A stretch of 57,020 nucleotides of DNA, taken from positions 1-57,020 of the forward strand of contig JABAZA010000084.1 in NCBI GenBank assembly GCA_018608725.1, written 5' to 3'. Below, in pieces: positions 1 to 8,115 of this stretch. This DNA comes from Flavobacteriaceae bacterium. Its GTDB lineage: Bacteria > Bacteroidota > Bacteroidia > Flavobacteriales > Flavobacteriaceae. Numbering within the stretch: position 1 is the stretch's first letter; each line of letters begins with the position of its first letter. A program made the translations under genes and the position numbers. The notes under the pieces were generated by a model. It was not told where the DNA came from, ran no database searches, and was given only the letters and a program-made list of their open reading frames with translations.

Positions 1-841
1 GCATATTGTATTCATGCTTGTCATTTTGACTGAGTACTTCTGTTAATTCTCTTCCTCGATCGGTTCTAAAATTAAAGAATAAAACCACATCACCTTCTTC
101 AATTTTAGCTACGGGAGCGTTATTTTTATCAGTTATGATAATTGGTTTTAAGAATTCATCTGTTAACCCTTCATCATAATTATTTTGAATTGTTTTTGTA
201 GCATTGGAAGAATGAAGGCCTTTGTTATTTACTAAGGCATCATAAGCAATTTTTATACGTTCCCAACGGTTATCACGATCCATAGCGTAATAACGTCCAG
301 TGATCGTTGCTAGTTCTGTTGAGGAAGATTCTAAGCGGGTTTCCAATTCGGAAATAAACCCATATCCAGATTTAGGATCTACATCACGCCCATCTGTAAA
401 CGCATGGATAAAAGATTTTTCTATGCCATGTGCGTCAATAACATCCAACAATCCATATAAGTGATTGATGTGGGAATGCACTCCACCATCACTGACCAAT
501 CCTAAAATATGAACTGCTTTTTGATTTGTTTTTGCATATTCTAATGCATTCTTTAGAACTGTTTCGTCTTTAAAAGTATCATTCGTAACAGCAAGATTGA
601 TTTTAGCAAGATCTTGATATACAATACGTCCAGCACCCAAGTTCATGTGTCCAACTTCACTATTCCCCATTTGACCTTCAGGAAGTCCTACATGCAGACC
701 ATCTGTACGAAGACTGGCATGGCCATATTTTGTATATAAAGAATCAATAAATTGTGTATTTGCATTGTCAATTGCCGATACTTTAGGATCAGGAGATTTC
801 CCCCACCCATCTAAAATCATTAAAATAACTTTCTTGTTCAT
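1..841 (-). CDS. gpmI: 2,3-bisphosphoglycerate-independent phosphoglycerate mutase (partial, 3' end outside window)
   Basis: Interconverts 3- and 2-phosphoglycerate in glycolysis and gluconeogenesis, using two Mn ions and a phosphoserine intermediate. The visible N-terminal 280 residues start MNKKVILMILDGWG, with metal-ligand D11. The phosphoserine motif QMGNSEVGH is at about residues 57-65, with S61 as the nucleophile. The FTDGRDVDP and AMDRDNRW blocks of the substrate-binding domain follow. The family is about 505-515 residues, so a little under half is missing at the window edge. The ATG at 839-841 is the first residue of the conserved N terminus. A promoter-like sequence lies just upstream. 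Confidence 0.97.
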   Translation of the reverse strand, partial: MNKKVILMILDGWGKSPDPKVSAIDNANTQFIDSLYTKYGHASLRTDGLHVGLPEGQMGNSEVGHMNLGAGRIVYQDLAKINLAVTNDTFKDETVLKNALEYAKTNQKAVHILGLVSDGGVHSHINHLYGLLDVIDAHGIEKSFIHAFTDGRDVDPKSGYGFISELETRLESSSTELATITGRYYAMDRDNRWERIKIAYDALVNNKGLHSSNATKTIQNNYDEGLTDEFLKPIIITDKNNAPVAKIEEGDVVLFFNFRTDRGRELTEVLSQNDKHEYNM

Positions 842-863
842 ATTCTCGTTGTTATAACGTGCT

Positions 864-894
864 CAAAGATAAGAATATTTATATAGAATTCAGA
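864..894 (-). promoter_or_regulatory. Probable gpmI promoter (Bacteroidota type)
   Basis: Read on the minus strand, TATCTTTG (864-871) matches the TAnnTTTG -7 box. Nineteen bases upstream is TCTG (891-894), one mismatch from the TTTG -33 box. This predicts a transcription start near 857, giving a 5' leader of about 16 bases to the gpmI ATG. Confidence 0.5.
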
Positions 895-955
895 TGAGAA
901 GTTGGAATTAGATGCTAAAAAATAATCGTATTTTTGAAGTACTAAATCCTTTTAA

Positions 956-1381
956 ATGCAATTTCAGTTCAAAATTATCCCAGCAGAGTCAATTGATAGT
1001 GTTGTACCATTAGCAAAAAAAATGTCTAAACCCTCAATTACAGAGGCACTGCTTTTGAAGCGTTTCAAGGAAATGGTCTCTCAGAATTACGAATGTATTG
1101 GCGTTTATGATGCGGATAAACTTGTGGGTGTTTCCGGATTGTGGTTTTGTACACGACATTATTCGGGGCGCAGTGTAGAATTGGATCATGTTTTTATTGA
1201 CGATGCTTATCGGAATAAAGGCTTGGGGTCACAGTTTGTCAATTGGATTCAGGAGTATGTCAAATCAAAAGGGTGTGAAGCAATTGAACTCAATGCATAT
1301 ATAGATAATGAACCTTCTCAAAAATTTTACGAAAGAGATGGATTTCAGAAACTAGGGTATCATTTTGTGAAGGAGATTTAA
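956..1381 (+). CDS. GNAT family N-acetyltransferase
   Basis: A 141-residue acetyl-CoA-dependent N-acetyltransferase of unknown substrate. The acetyl-CoA binding signature R-N-K-G-L-G is at about residues 87-92, after the strand ELDHVFIDDAYR. The C-terminal NEPSQKFYERDGFQKLGYHF block is the usual GNAT motif B. The length is normal for a single-domain GNAT. A TATTTTTG -7 box at 929-936 lies 20 bases before the ATG, so it is probably transcribed on its own. It is divergent from gpmI and shows no functional link to it. Confidence 0.85.
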   Translation: MQFQFKIIPAESIDSVVPLAKKMSKPSITEALLLKRFKEMVSQNYECIGVYDADKLVGVSGLWFCTRHYSGRSVELDHVFIDDAYRNKGLGSQFVNWIQEYVKSKGCEAIELNAYIDNEPSQKFYERDGFQKLGYHFVKEI

Positions 1382-1421
1382 TGATGTTAGTAATTAGTAT
1401 TAAGTAGGAGGTATAAGTATT

Positions 1422-1451
1422 ATGAAAAAAAACACAGATAAGAGAGTATAG
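1422..1451 (+). other. Possible 9-residue ORF behind a perfect AGGAGG
   Basis: AGGAGG at 1406-1411 precedes an ATG at 1422 by ten bases. The ORF encodes only MKKNTDKRV before TAG. Genes of this phylum rarely use strong Shine-Dalgarno sequences, so the motif stands out. Nothing else supports translation, and it may be chance. The rest of the 1382-1515 gap shows no clear terminator. Confidence 0.15.
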
Positions 1452-1515
1452 AAAAAGAACCAATATGTAAGTAGTAAAATCTATTCTCTATATTCTTGTC
1501 TTTAACGAATTATCT

Positions 1516-2223
1516 TTAATTTAAATCCGACACATCCGATTCAGGCTTAATTTCATAAGGTGTTTTGTTTTTTTCAAATACACGTGCGCTAAAAGAACCT
1601 TTAAGTGTGATTTTTGAGCCGATGACTTCCAAATAACTCCCCTCTCTTAATCCAATAACTGGCTGTGAATTGAAGTGATGAAACTCTTGAATTCTAGTTT
1701 CACGAGTTTCGCCCATATGAGTACTCCTTGGATCAGGATCTTGATAGTGAGGATTGATATTAAACGGAACAACTCCTAAGGTTTGAAAACTTTTTGGATA
1801 GGCAATAGGCATGTCATTCGATGTGCCAATCGTAAGCCCACAGATGTTACTTCCTGCACTGGTTCCTAAATAAGGTGTTCCCGATTCAATAGTCGATTTT
1901 AAAGTTCCAATCACATTTGTTTTATAGAGTTGATCGACCAATACAAAAGTGTTTCCTCCACCCGTAAAAATACCTTTTGCATTTTTGATGGCTTCTATTG
2001 GGTTTTTAAATTCATGCAATCCTTTGACAGTTTTGCCTATTTTAGAAAAAGCCAACTGCACAACATCTGTATAGGCTTCGTGTGACATTCCACTTGGACG
2101 TGCATAAGGGATAAAAAGAATCGTTTCTACGTTCTTAAAATGTATTTTTAAGGCGTCCAACAAGTAGTCCAAAAAACCACTACCATGCACTGTAGAGGTG
2201 CTTGCAATTAGGATTTGTTTCAT
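1516..2223 (-). CDS. pepE: Peptidase E (alpha-aspartyl dipeptidase, family S51)
   Basis: Cytoplasmic serine dipeptidase that hydrolyses dipeptides with N-terminal aspartate. The 235 residues contain the nucleophile elbow GTSAGSNICG with S122, the aspartate D137 (SNDMP) and H159 (NPHYQDPDP). The spacing of these three matches the known triad of Salmonella PepE (120, 135, 157). The GGG loop near residue 88 is also typical. The ATG at 2221-2223 directly abuts a dispersed intergenic repeat that forms its 5' leader. It appears monocistronic, with no metabolic neighbours. Confidence 0.93.
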   Translation of the reverse strand: MKQILIASTSTVHGSGFLDYLLDALKIHFKNVETILFIPYARPSGMSHEAYTDVVQLAFSKIGKTVKGLHEFKNPIEAIKNAKGIFTGGGNTFVLVDQLYKTNVIGTLKSTIESGTPYLGTSAGSNICGLTIGTSNDMPIAYPKSFQTLGVVPFNINPHYQDPDPRSTHMGETRETRIQEFHHFNSQPVIGLREGSYLEVIGSKITLKGSFSARVFEKNKTPYEIKPESDVSDLN

Positions 2224-2320
2224 GTGTCTGTATTTATTGTTTTTAAAAGGTCACATGCTGCCTGCTTGCGGCAGGCAGGTTCGCTATTAGTCATTCCGAT
2301 GGGTGATGATAATTTTAGTA
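2221..2320 (-). repeat. Dispersed leader repeat, copy A (5' of pepE)
   Basis: The first 37 bases, read outward from the pepE start codon, match copy B at 5226 in 32 positions. They match copy C at 18147 well with one gap. The shared core in gene orientation is TGTRACC, a T/A run and CAATA, ending at ACATG. The more distal part (ATTAGTCATTCCGATG) resembles copy C (ATTTAATCGTTCCGCTG). A GC-rich palindrome sits inside it. The outer limit is uncertain. Confidence 0.6.
2261..2279. repeat. 19-bp GC-rich palindromic repeat, variant copy
   Basis: CCTGCTTGCGGCAGGCAGG is one base different from the reverse complement of the perfect palindrome at 18181-18199. Its composition contrasts sharply with the AT-rich flanks. 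It sits in the pepE leader repeat at roughly the same place where copy C carries its palindrome. Confidence 0.7.
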
Positions 2321-2373
2321 CGCTGGATAAATCTTTTAATTTTTGTAAATTTACCAATAAATTTATTTTTTAA

Positions 2374-3180
2374 ATGAATTTGAGACCCTCTTTTTTTTCA
2401 TTCCAACAAGTTCTATTCACTATAATAATTAGTGGGATGTTTTTGGTGACAATCCATGCCCAAAAGGTTGAAATCTCTGGACAGATTATTTCCAATGGTG
2501 AATTGGAAGGGATTCATGTCATCAATAAAACATCGTATAGATATGCCACAACCGATAAAAAAGGGTTCTTTATTATTGAAGCAAAAGAGTCAGATTCCCT
2601 TTATTTTTCATCCATTCAATACCTTCCCAAAACCCTTGTTTTAACAGCTCAACAAATTAATAGCAAATCAATTACGGTCAGCCTTTCTGAATCTATTAAT
2701 GCCTTAGATGAGGTTACCGTTGGGACCATATTAACAGGCGATTTAAATTCAGATATCACCAACTCTGATGCTGAACGCCCCATGGATTTTTATGATTTGG
2801 GCATTCCAGGCTATACAGGCCCACGATTGAATTTAGCAGAAAGACGACTTTTTGAAGCCGATGCAGGCCCCCTAGTCATTGGTCTTGGGATAAATTTCTA
2901 TAAATTTCTTAATATGATTTCTGGCCGCACAAAAATGCTAAAAAAAAATGTAAAGCTAGACGGTGACAAGCAAACACTCCAACATATAAAAGAAGTTGTA
3001 GGTCCCCTTTTTTTTACAACCAATACGTTAGAAAAAAGCAAACGAATGGAGTTTTATTATTTCTGTGCCGATGCACCAGATTTCCAACAACGCTGTAGAG
3101 GTCGGAGTGATGTAGAAATTTTACAATTTTTAGAAGTAAAACTAAAAGAATTTAAGATTGCAAGTTTGTCAAAAAATTAA
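2374..3180 (+). CDS. Secreted protein with carboxypeptidase regulatory-like domain
   Basis: 268 residues. Residues 1-29 form a signal peptide ending near VTIHAQ. Residues 31 to about 115 read as the beta-sandwich carboxypeptidase regulatory-like domain (VEISGQII, YATTDKKGFFIIEA, ISLSES-type strands) that Bacteroidota attach to many envelope proteins. The rest (GPRLNLAERRLFEADAGPLV onward) has no motif I recognise and no beta-barrel or peptidase signature. The protein is probably periplasmic or outer-membrane associated. A near-consensus TAATTTTTG lies about 25 bases before the ATG. Function unknown. Confidence 0.7.
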   Translation: MNLRPSFFSFQQVLFTIIISGMFLVTIHAQKVEISGQIISNGELEGIHVINKTSYRYATTDKKGFFIIEAKESDSLYFSSIQYLPKTLVLTAQQINSKSITVSLSESINALDEVTVGTILTGDLNSDITNSDAERPMDFYDLGIPGYTGPRLNLAERRLFEADAGPLVIGLGINFYKFLNMISGRTKMLKKNVKLDGDKQTLQHIKEVVGPLFFTTNTLEKSKRMEFYYFCADAPDFQQRCRGRSDVEILQFLEVKLKEFKIASLSKN

Positions 3181-3204
3181 TCAAAAGGATCAAAGAAATC
3201 TCGT

Positions 3205-3212
3205 TATATTTG
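3205..3212 (+). promoter_or_regulatory. -7 box of tatA-like gene
   Basis: TATATTTG is a perfect TAnnTTTG. Only four bases separate it from the ATG at 3217. Transcription would therefore start on or next to the start codon, implying a leaderless mRNA. No convincing -33 TTTG is seen at the expected spacing. Confidence 0.5.
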
Positions 3213-3216
3213 TACC

Positions 3217-3501
3217 ATGATACACACGCACTTTTTATTTATCAGTGGTACCGAAATTACGTTTATCTTATTTATTGTGATACTCGTATTTGGGGCGGAT
3301 AAAATTCCTAGTATCGCGAAAGGTCTTGGGAAAGGCATGCGTACACTCAAGGATGCAACCAACGATATCAAAGGAGAAATTCAAAAAAGTGCCGATAAAA
3401 ACGGGATTGACACCTCTATTTCTAAAGATGTTAAAGAAGAGCTTGACAAAGTAAAAGATGAAATTAATGATCTTACTGGATCTGTGCGGAGGAACCTCTA
3501 G
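3217..3501 (+). CDS. tatA: Sec-independent translocase TatA/TatB-type subunit
   Basis: A 94-residue single-span protein of the twin-arginine translocation pathway, which exports folded proteins across the inner membrane. Residues 8-23 form the short transmembrane helix. The FG hinge (VFGADKIP) and the amphipathic helix [24 protein letters not shown] follow, then a charged tail. TatA and TatB cannot be separated by sequence in this phylum, where one TatA-like protein often does both jobs. No tatC is adjacent. The stop is two bases from the convergent methyltransferase stop. Confidence 0.88.
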   Translation: MIHTHFLFISGTEITFILFIVILVFGADKIPSIAKGLGKGMRTLKDATNDIKGEIQKSADKNGIDTSISKDVKEELDKVKDEINDLTGSVRRNL

Positions 3502-3503
3502 GA

Positions 3504-4145
3504 CTACTTTTTTATACTAACTGTTAGACCATCCCTAATAGGCAGCAATACGGTTTCTAATCGCGAATCTTCTTTTAATAAGCTATTATATTCTAAAACA
3601 ATTTTTGTTGAAATATCTGAGGGGTCAAGGGCTTCAATTACTTTTCCACTCCATAAAACATTGTCTGAAAGAATCACCCCACCAGGATTGAGTTTGTCAA
3701 TAATTTGATGAAAATAATTAATATAATTAGGTTTATCAGCGTCCATAAAAACCAAATCAAAAGTAGTTTCTATGGTTGGGATGATGTCCAATGCCGATCC
3801 TAAATGTTGTATAATTTGGGACCCATAATCCGATTTGTCAAAATAGCGTTTTTGAAAATCCACCAACTCCTCGTTGATATCAATTGTGTGTAAAACGCCA
3901 TTTTTGTCCAAGCCTTCTGCCAAACACAAGGCAGAATAGCCTGTAAATGTCCCTAATTCTAAAATCGTTTTAGGCCTTATGAGTTTGGACAACACACTCA
4001 ATATACGCCCTTGATAATGCCCACTAAGCATTCGTGGTTGTAAAACTTTCTGATAGGTTTCCCTTGTAAGTGCTTTTAAAAGTGCGGGTTCCTCTTCGGA
4101 ATGCCTTACGACATAGTCATCCAATTTTTCTGAAATAAAATGCAT
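3504..4145 (-). CDS. Class I SAM-dependent O-methyltransferase (caffeoyl-CoA/catechol OMT-like)
   Basis: 213 residues. The SAM-binding motif is ILELGTFTGYSALCLAEGL, the acidic strand is HTIDINEE, and the divalent-metal and catalytic region is LVFMDADKPNYINY with DNVLWSGKV after it. This is the small cation-dependent OMT family that methylates vicinal hydroxyls. Its start codon directly abuts the stop of the ACMS decarboxylase, so it is the last gene of the kynurenine operon. Kynurenine intermediates such as 3-hydroxykynurenine or 3-hydroxyanthranilate are plausible substrates, but that is inference from position only. Confidence 0.87.
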   Translation of the reverse strand: MHFISEKLDDYVVRHSEEEPALLKALTRETYQKVLQPRMLSGHYQGRILSVLSKLIRPKTILELGTFTGYSALCLAEGLDKNGVLHTIDINEELVDFQKRYFDKSDYGSQIIQHLGSALDIIPTIETTFDLVFMDADKPNYINYFHQIIDKLNPGGVILSDNVLWSGKVIEALDPSDISTKIVLEYNSLLKEDSRLETVLLPIRDGLTVSIKK

Positions 4146-5228
4146 TTAAGAAAGTATTTTTTGAATCAATTTTTCAGTTTGTATTAAATCATCTCCAAAC
4201 AACCATCTTAGGACATTGTCTTCCCAAATTTCATCGTACTGTGTTTGGGATATTAATTTCCGATCAATAGCCAAGTCTAGTAGTTTTCCTGGATAAGAAG
4301 ATTGTGCTTCACTTTCCATTTCACCTAACGGATAGGGGTCGTCTAAGCCCATGATAATTTGATTACTCCCTTGACGTTTTAACATTAAGTCTAAGGAGTC
4401 GGTATCGTGAACCAACGTATCAAAATAGATGTTGGGATGTCCAACCGCTTTACGAGGGTGGTTTTTACCTTCAAATAAATCAGGACGACCATCGAATCCT
4501 TGAATCCGTCTGCCAAGGTTCATCTGTGCCATTTGTCCTCCGTGTGCAAAACACGTTCGGATGTTTGGGTAGCGGTCTTGCATCCCATTTAAAGTATAAA
4601 AGTGATAGGCATCTCCGCATTGTGCTAACATCCAAATCAAATGAAAACGCCAAGACGTGTTTTCGAGTTTAATCATTTTTTCACCATCGTAAGGATGTAC
4701 TTCAATGGCTAGATTATATTTATTTGCCAATTCAAAAATAGGGTCATTTTCCTTGTCAAATACACTTCGCCATTGCCCAATACTATCCATAAAGTGAGTG
4801 GGTAAACACAACACTCTTAAATCTAATTCTTCGACACAGCGCTCAATTTCCCATAAGGCACCTTGAATAAAACCAGGATGAACCACAAAACCACAAGTAA
4901 ATTTGGACGCATTGTCTTTTTGTATTTTTGCATTGTAATCATTTTGAAAGCGCAATGCTTTTTTCATTTCTTCCAATCGTAACCCATTTCCATAGAGCTG
5001 CGATAAATTTAAAACTACTGCATGATCAATTTTATTTTCATCCATCCATTCCAGTTTTTCATCCAAGAAAAAACTTGAGTGGGTGACCGGACGACTCCAG
5101 CCTTTTTGAAGCATGTGCTTACGCTCATCATCCACCCAGAAAATTTCTTTTTCTTTCATGAACTCAGGAATCTCTTCCGGATAAGGTAGGAGATGGGAAT
5201 GTCCGTTGATGCGAAGTTTGCGTTTCAT
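4146..5228 (-). CDS. 2-amino-3-carboxymuconate-6-semialdehyde decarboxylase (amidohydrolase family)
   Basis: Removes CO2 from ACMS to give 2-aminomuconate semialdehyde, diverting the 3-hydroxyanthranilate product away from quinolinate and NAD. The 360 residues carry the amidohydrolase metal ligands: HxH at H10 and H12 (NGHSHLLP), a histidine in EVHPYDGE, a histidine in CFAHGGQM, and the C-terminal aspartate in GLDDPYPLGE. That last block parallels the D-x-P-F-P-L-G-E of characterised ACMSDs. It lies between haaO and the methyltransferase. A 95-base gap before it holds a copy of the dispersed leader repeat, unlike the near-zero gaps elsewhere in the operon. Confidence 0.9.
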   Translation of the reverse strand: MKRKLRINGHSHLLPYPEEIPEFMKEKEIFWVDDERKHMLQKGWSRPVTHSSFFLDEKLEWMDENKIDHAVVLNLSQLYGNGLRLEEMKKALRFQNDYNAKIQKDNASKFTCGFVVHPGFIQGALWEIERCVEELDLRVLCLPTHFMDSIGQWRSVFDKENDPIFELANKYNLAIEVHPYDGEKMIKLENTSWRFHLIWMLAQCGDAYHFYTLNGMQDRYPNIRTCFAHGGQMAQMNLGRRIQGFDGRPDLFEGKNHPRKAVGHPNIYFDTLVHDTDSLDLMLKRQGSNQIIMGLDDPYPLGEMESEAQSSYPGKLLDLAIDRKLISQTQYDEIWEDNVLRWLFGDDLIQTEKLIQKILS

Positions 5229-5318
5229 GTATCTCTATTTATTGTTTTTTAACGGTTACATGTTACATCCATTTAATCATTTATTTTGGGAATCAAGATT
5301 TAGATATGAATGTTTCAT
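5226..5318 (-). repeat. Dispersed leader repeat, copy B (between haaO and ACMSD; no palindrome)
   Basis: It begins at the ACMSD start codon and fills nearly the whole intergenic gap. Its proximal 37 bases match copy A at 32 positions. TGTTACATCCATTTAATCAT matches copy C at 18 of 20. The distal ATTTAGATATGAATGTTTCA matches copy C at 18 of 20. The 19-bp palindrome of copy C is absent here, making this look like an unoccupied version of the same site. Confidence 0.65.
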
Positions 5319-5323
5319 CTGAT

Positions 5324-5848
5324 TTATATTTTGTTTGGTGCCTCCATTTTAGCGCCGCACTGTGTGCATGTGCAAAATTCCTCGCTCGAATAAAAGCGGT
5401 CAAAAATCACAGGCATATCGGTTTCAATATTATCAAGAATAAAAGGGGCTCTGTACAGTTGATGGTTACAATTTTCACAATACCATTCCAAAGCATCTTC
5501 AACGCCTTTGGGTCGTGGATACTCAATAACGATTCCAACTGTGTTGGCTCCCCGTTGTGGGGAATGTGGTATTTTTGCGGGTAATAAATAAATATCACCT
5601 TCTTTGATGTGAACATCTTTAGCAACGCCATTATCAATTATTTTTAAAATGATATCCCCTTCTAACTGATAGAAAAATTCAGGGGTTTCATTATAATGGT
5701 AATCTTTACGGTTATTGGGGCCACCAACGACCATCACAATAAATTCACCATCGTTCCATACACATTTGTTTCCAACAGGAGGTTTTAGTAATGCTCTGTT
5801 TTCTTCAATCCATGCTTTGATATTTAAGGGAGACACTAGTTTGCTCAT
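5324..5848 (-). CDS. haaO: 3-hydroxyanthranilate 3,4-dioxygenase
   Basis: Extradiol cupin dioxygenase that opens the ring of 3-hydroxyanthranilate to give ACMS. Of 174 residues, the catalytic iron ligands are H51, E57 and H95, with substrate-binding R47 in NNRKDYHYNETPEFFY. The C-terminal rubredoxin-like iron site of bacterial homologues is complete: C124-x2-C127 and C161-x2-C164. The length is standard for the bacterial enzyme. It lies 31 bases after the SDR gene in the operon. Confidence 0.96.
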   Translation of the reverse strand: MSKLVSPLNIKAWIEENRALLKPPVGNKCVWNDGEFIVMVVGGPNNRKDYHYNETPEFFYQLEGDIILKIIDNGVAKDVHIKEGDIYLLPAKIPHSPQRGANTVGIVIEYPRPKGVEDALEWYCENCNHQLYRAPFILDNIETDMPVIFDRFYSSEEFCTCTQCGAKMEAPNKI

Positions 5849-5879
5849 GGGTTATTGTTTTTGTATTAATTTTTTCAAG

Positions 5880-6662
5880 TTACAAAGATTTTGTGCGACC
5901 ACCATCAACAGGGATGTTTACGCCGTTTATATAGCTGGCTGCAGCGCTTGCTAAAAACACAACCGCATTGGCAGTTTCTTCTGGTTTTGCAAAGCGTTTT
6001 GCAGGGGTATAGGTTTTCATAATCGCAGTCATCTCTTCGATACTCGTCTGTGCTTGATCGGCTTTAATTTTAATAATTTCATTCAATCGTTCGGTTTCTG
6101 TAAATCCAGGCAATACGTTATTAACTGTAATCCCAAAACGACCTAATTCAAAAGACATTGTTTTACTCCAATTTCCCACTGCATTTCGGATGGTGTTACT
6201 CACCCCTAAACCTTCAATGGGTTCTTTTACTGAGGTTGAAATGATATTAATAATCCGTCCATAAGATTCCTCTTTCATAAAAGGAACTGTGAGTTGTGCC
6301 AGTACATGGTTGCATTTTAAATGCTGTGTAAATGCATCTTCAAACGCCTCTAAACTGGCGTCTATAATTGCACCACTTCTTGGCCCTCCAGTATTATTGA
6401 CTAGAATATGAAAGCCATGATTGGTTTGAATATAAGTTTCCACTTTTGATTTCAAATCCATGGGATTCATAAAATCAGCAATGATATAATCGTGTTGATC
6501 TGCGTTTGGAAGTGTTGCAATAACATCTTTTAGTTTGGCTTCATTTCTAGCAACTAAGGTAAGTCTTACTCCCTCGGAGGCCAATGCAAAAGCAGCTGCT
6601 TTTCCAATGCCTTGAGTACTTCCGCAAACAAGAGCGTTTTTATGTTCTAAATTTAAATCCAT
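5880..6662 (-). CDS. SDR-fold protein lacking the catalytic Tyr and Lys
   Basis: 260 residues with a Rossmann fold: glycine motif CGSTQGIGKA (13-22), NNTGG (89-93), catalytic-type serine S142, and PGFTETERL after the active site. At the expected YxxxK position, 13 residues after S142, the sequence is SNTIR (155-159), so Tyr is Ser and Lys is Arg. This resembles the ketoacyl-reductase-like SDR subgroup whose members do not match the classical tetrad. It is embedded between the aminomuconate semialdehyde dehydrogenase and haaO with short gaps, so a role in the pathway is likely. The reaction is unknown, and a non-redox or structural role is possible. Confidence 0.85.
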   Translation of the reverse strand: MDLNLEHKNALVCGSTQGIGKAAAFALASEGVRLTLVARNEAKLKDVIATLPNADQHDYIIADFMNPMDLKSKVETYIQTNHGFHILVNNTGGPRSGAIIDASLEAFEDAFTQHLKCNHVLAQLTVPFMKEESYGRIINIISTSVKEPIEGLGVSNTIRNAVGNWSKTMSFELGRFGITVNNVLPGFTETERLNEIIKIKADQAQTSIEEMTAIMKTYTPAKRFAKPEETANAVVFLASAAASYINGVNIPVDGGRTKSL

Positions 6663-6669
6663 TTGTTTA

Positions 6670-8115
6670 TTATTCGTAATTTATACATACATTTTTTGTT
6701 TCTGTGAAAAATCGAAGCACTTCAAATCCACCCTCACGACCAACACCTGAAGATTTTACACCTCCAAATGGGGTTCGCAAGTCACGTTGCATCCAAGTAT
6801 TTACCCAAACAATTCCTGTTTCTAATTGTTCTGAGAATAGCAGACTTCGTTTTAAATTAGTGGTCCATACCGTGGCGGACAAACCATATTTTACATCGTT
6901 GGCCATGGCTAAAACTTCGGCATCTGAATTAAAAGGCATTAGAGTGACCACTGGGCCAAAAATTTCTTCTTGATTTAATTTACATGAATTTGAATCTACT
7001 TCAATGACAGCAGGGGAAAGGTAGTAGCCGTTTTCAAAGCCTTCAATACGGACGCGTTTGCCTCCACATAACAATCTACTTTCTTTATTGTCAATCTCCT
7101 CAATATAAGACTGTACTTTTTCAAAATGAGTTTTAGATACCAAGGCTCCCACTTGTGTTGATTTATCAGAGGGTGGTCCGACAATAAGTTGTTGAACTCG
7201 TTTTATAAAATCAATCTTAAATTGTTCGTAAATGGATGCTTCAACAAAAATCCGACTTCCACATAAACAAATTTGACCTTGATTAGAAAATGAGGATTTA
7301 ATCGTGGTGGTCAACATTTTCTCATAATCACAATCTGCAAATATGATATTTGGGTTTTTTCCTCCCAATTCGAGCGATAATTTTTTAAACATCGGAGCCG
7401 CTGTTTTGGCAATAAACTTCCCTGTTTCTGTACCTCCTGTAAACGAAATCGCTTTAATATGAGGGTGTTCTACAATCGCTTTGCCAGTGCTCGTTCCCAA
7501 TCCATGTACAATATTTAAAACTCCTTTAGGAAGTCCTGCTTCAGTACAAATTTCTCCTAATAAAAAAGCAGTGTAAGGAGTCACTTCACTAGGTTTGGCA
7601 ACGACACAATTCCCTGCGGCGAGTGCTGGAGCTATTTTCCATGACAGTAAATACAACGGTAAATTCCAAGGCGAGATACATCCCACAACCCCTATGGGAT
7701 GCCTCAAGGTATAATTGATTGTTTTTTCACTTTTAGTTTCATGGCTTTCACTATAAAATTGAGTGATCGCATGTCCAAAAAATCGGAAGTTACTCGCAGC
7801 TCTAGGAATGTCAACTGTCTTTGCAACTGAAATAGGTTTTCCGTTGTCTTTGCTTTCGGCTTCTGCAAATCGGTTCAAATTGGCTTCAATTAAATGGGCT
7901 ATTTTCAGTAAAATAGAACTCCGGTTTTCAATGGAGGTTTCAGACCAAGGGATGAATGCTTTTTGAGCCGCCTTGTAAGCTACTTGTACATCTTTAGAAC
8001 ATGAGTTTGGAATTTTTCCATAGACTAAACCATTTGAGGGATCTGTATTGTCTATCCATTCATTTTGAATTGGATTTACAAACGTACCGTCAATATAGTT
8101 TTGTATTTGAATCAT
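6670..8115 (-). CDS. 2-aminomuconate-6-semialdehyde dehydrogenase (ALDH superfamily)
   Basis: Oxidises 2-aminomuconate semialdehyde with NAD+ to 2-aminomuconate. The 481 residues show the NAD-binding PWNLP with N151, the FTGGTETG loop, the general base E249 (LSLELGG) and the nucleophile C283 ([14 protein letters not shown]). The ICLCxSRIFV context is characteristic of the ALDH8/AMSDH branch rather than generic betaine or succinate semialdehyde dehydrogenases. The start overlaps the upstream deaminase stop by four bases (ATGA), indicating translational coupling. Confidence 0.92.
   Translation of the reverse strand: MIQIQNYIDGTFVNPIQNEWIDNTDPSNGLVYGKIPNSCSKDVQVAYKAAQKAFIPWSETSIENRSSILLKIAHLIEANLNRFAEAESKDNGKPISVAKTVDIPRAASNFRFFGHAITQFYSESHETKSEKTINYTLRHPIGVVGCISPWNLPLYLLSWKIAPALAAGNCVVAKPSEVTPYTAFLLGEICTEAGLPKGVLNIVHGLGTSTGKAIVEHPHIKAISFTGGTETGKFIAKTAAPMFKKLSLELGGKNPNIIFADCDYEKMLTTTIKSSFSNQGQICLCGSRIFVEASIYEQFKIDFIKRVQQLIVGPPSDKSTQVGALVSKTHFEKVQSYIEEIDNKESRLLCGGKRVRIEGFENGYYLSPAVIEVDSNSCKLNQEEIFGPVVTLMPFNSDAEVLAMANDVKYGLSATVWTTNLKRSLLFSEQLETGIVWVNTWMQRDLRTPFGGVKSSGVGREGGFEVLRFFTETKNVCINYE

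Noticed and set aside
5306-5584. Plus-strand 92-codon ORF opposite haaO and the leader repeat
   Set aside because: It is a shadow of the conserved dioxygenase frame on the other strand and has no recognisable domain.
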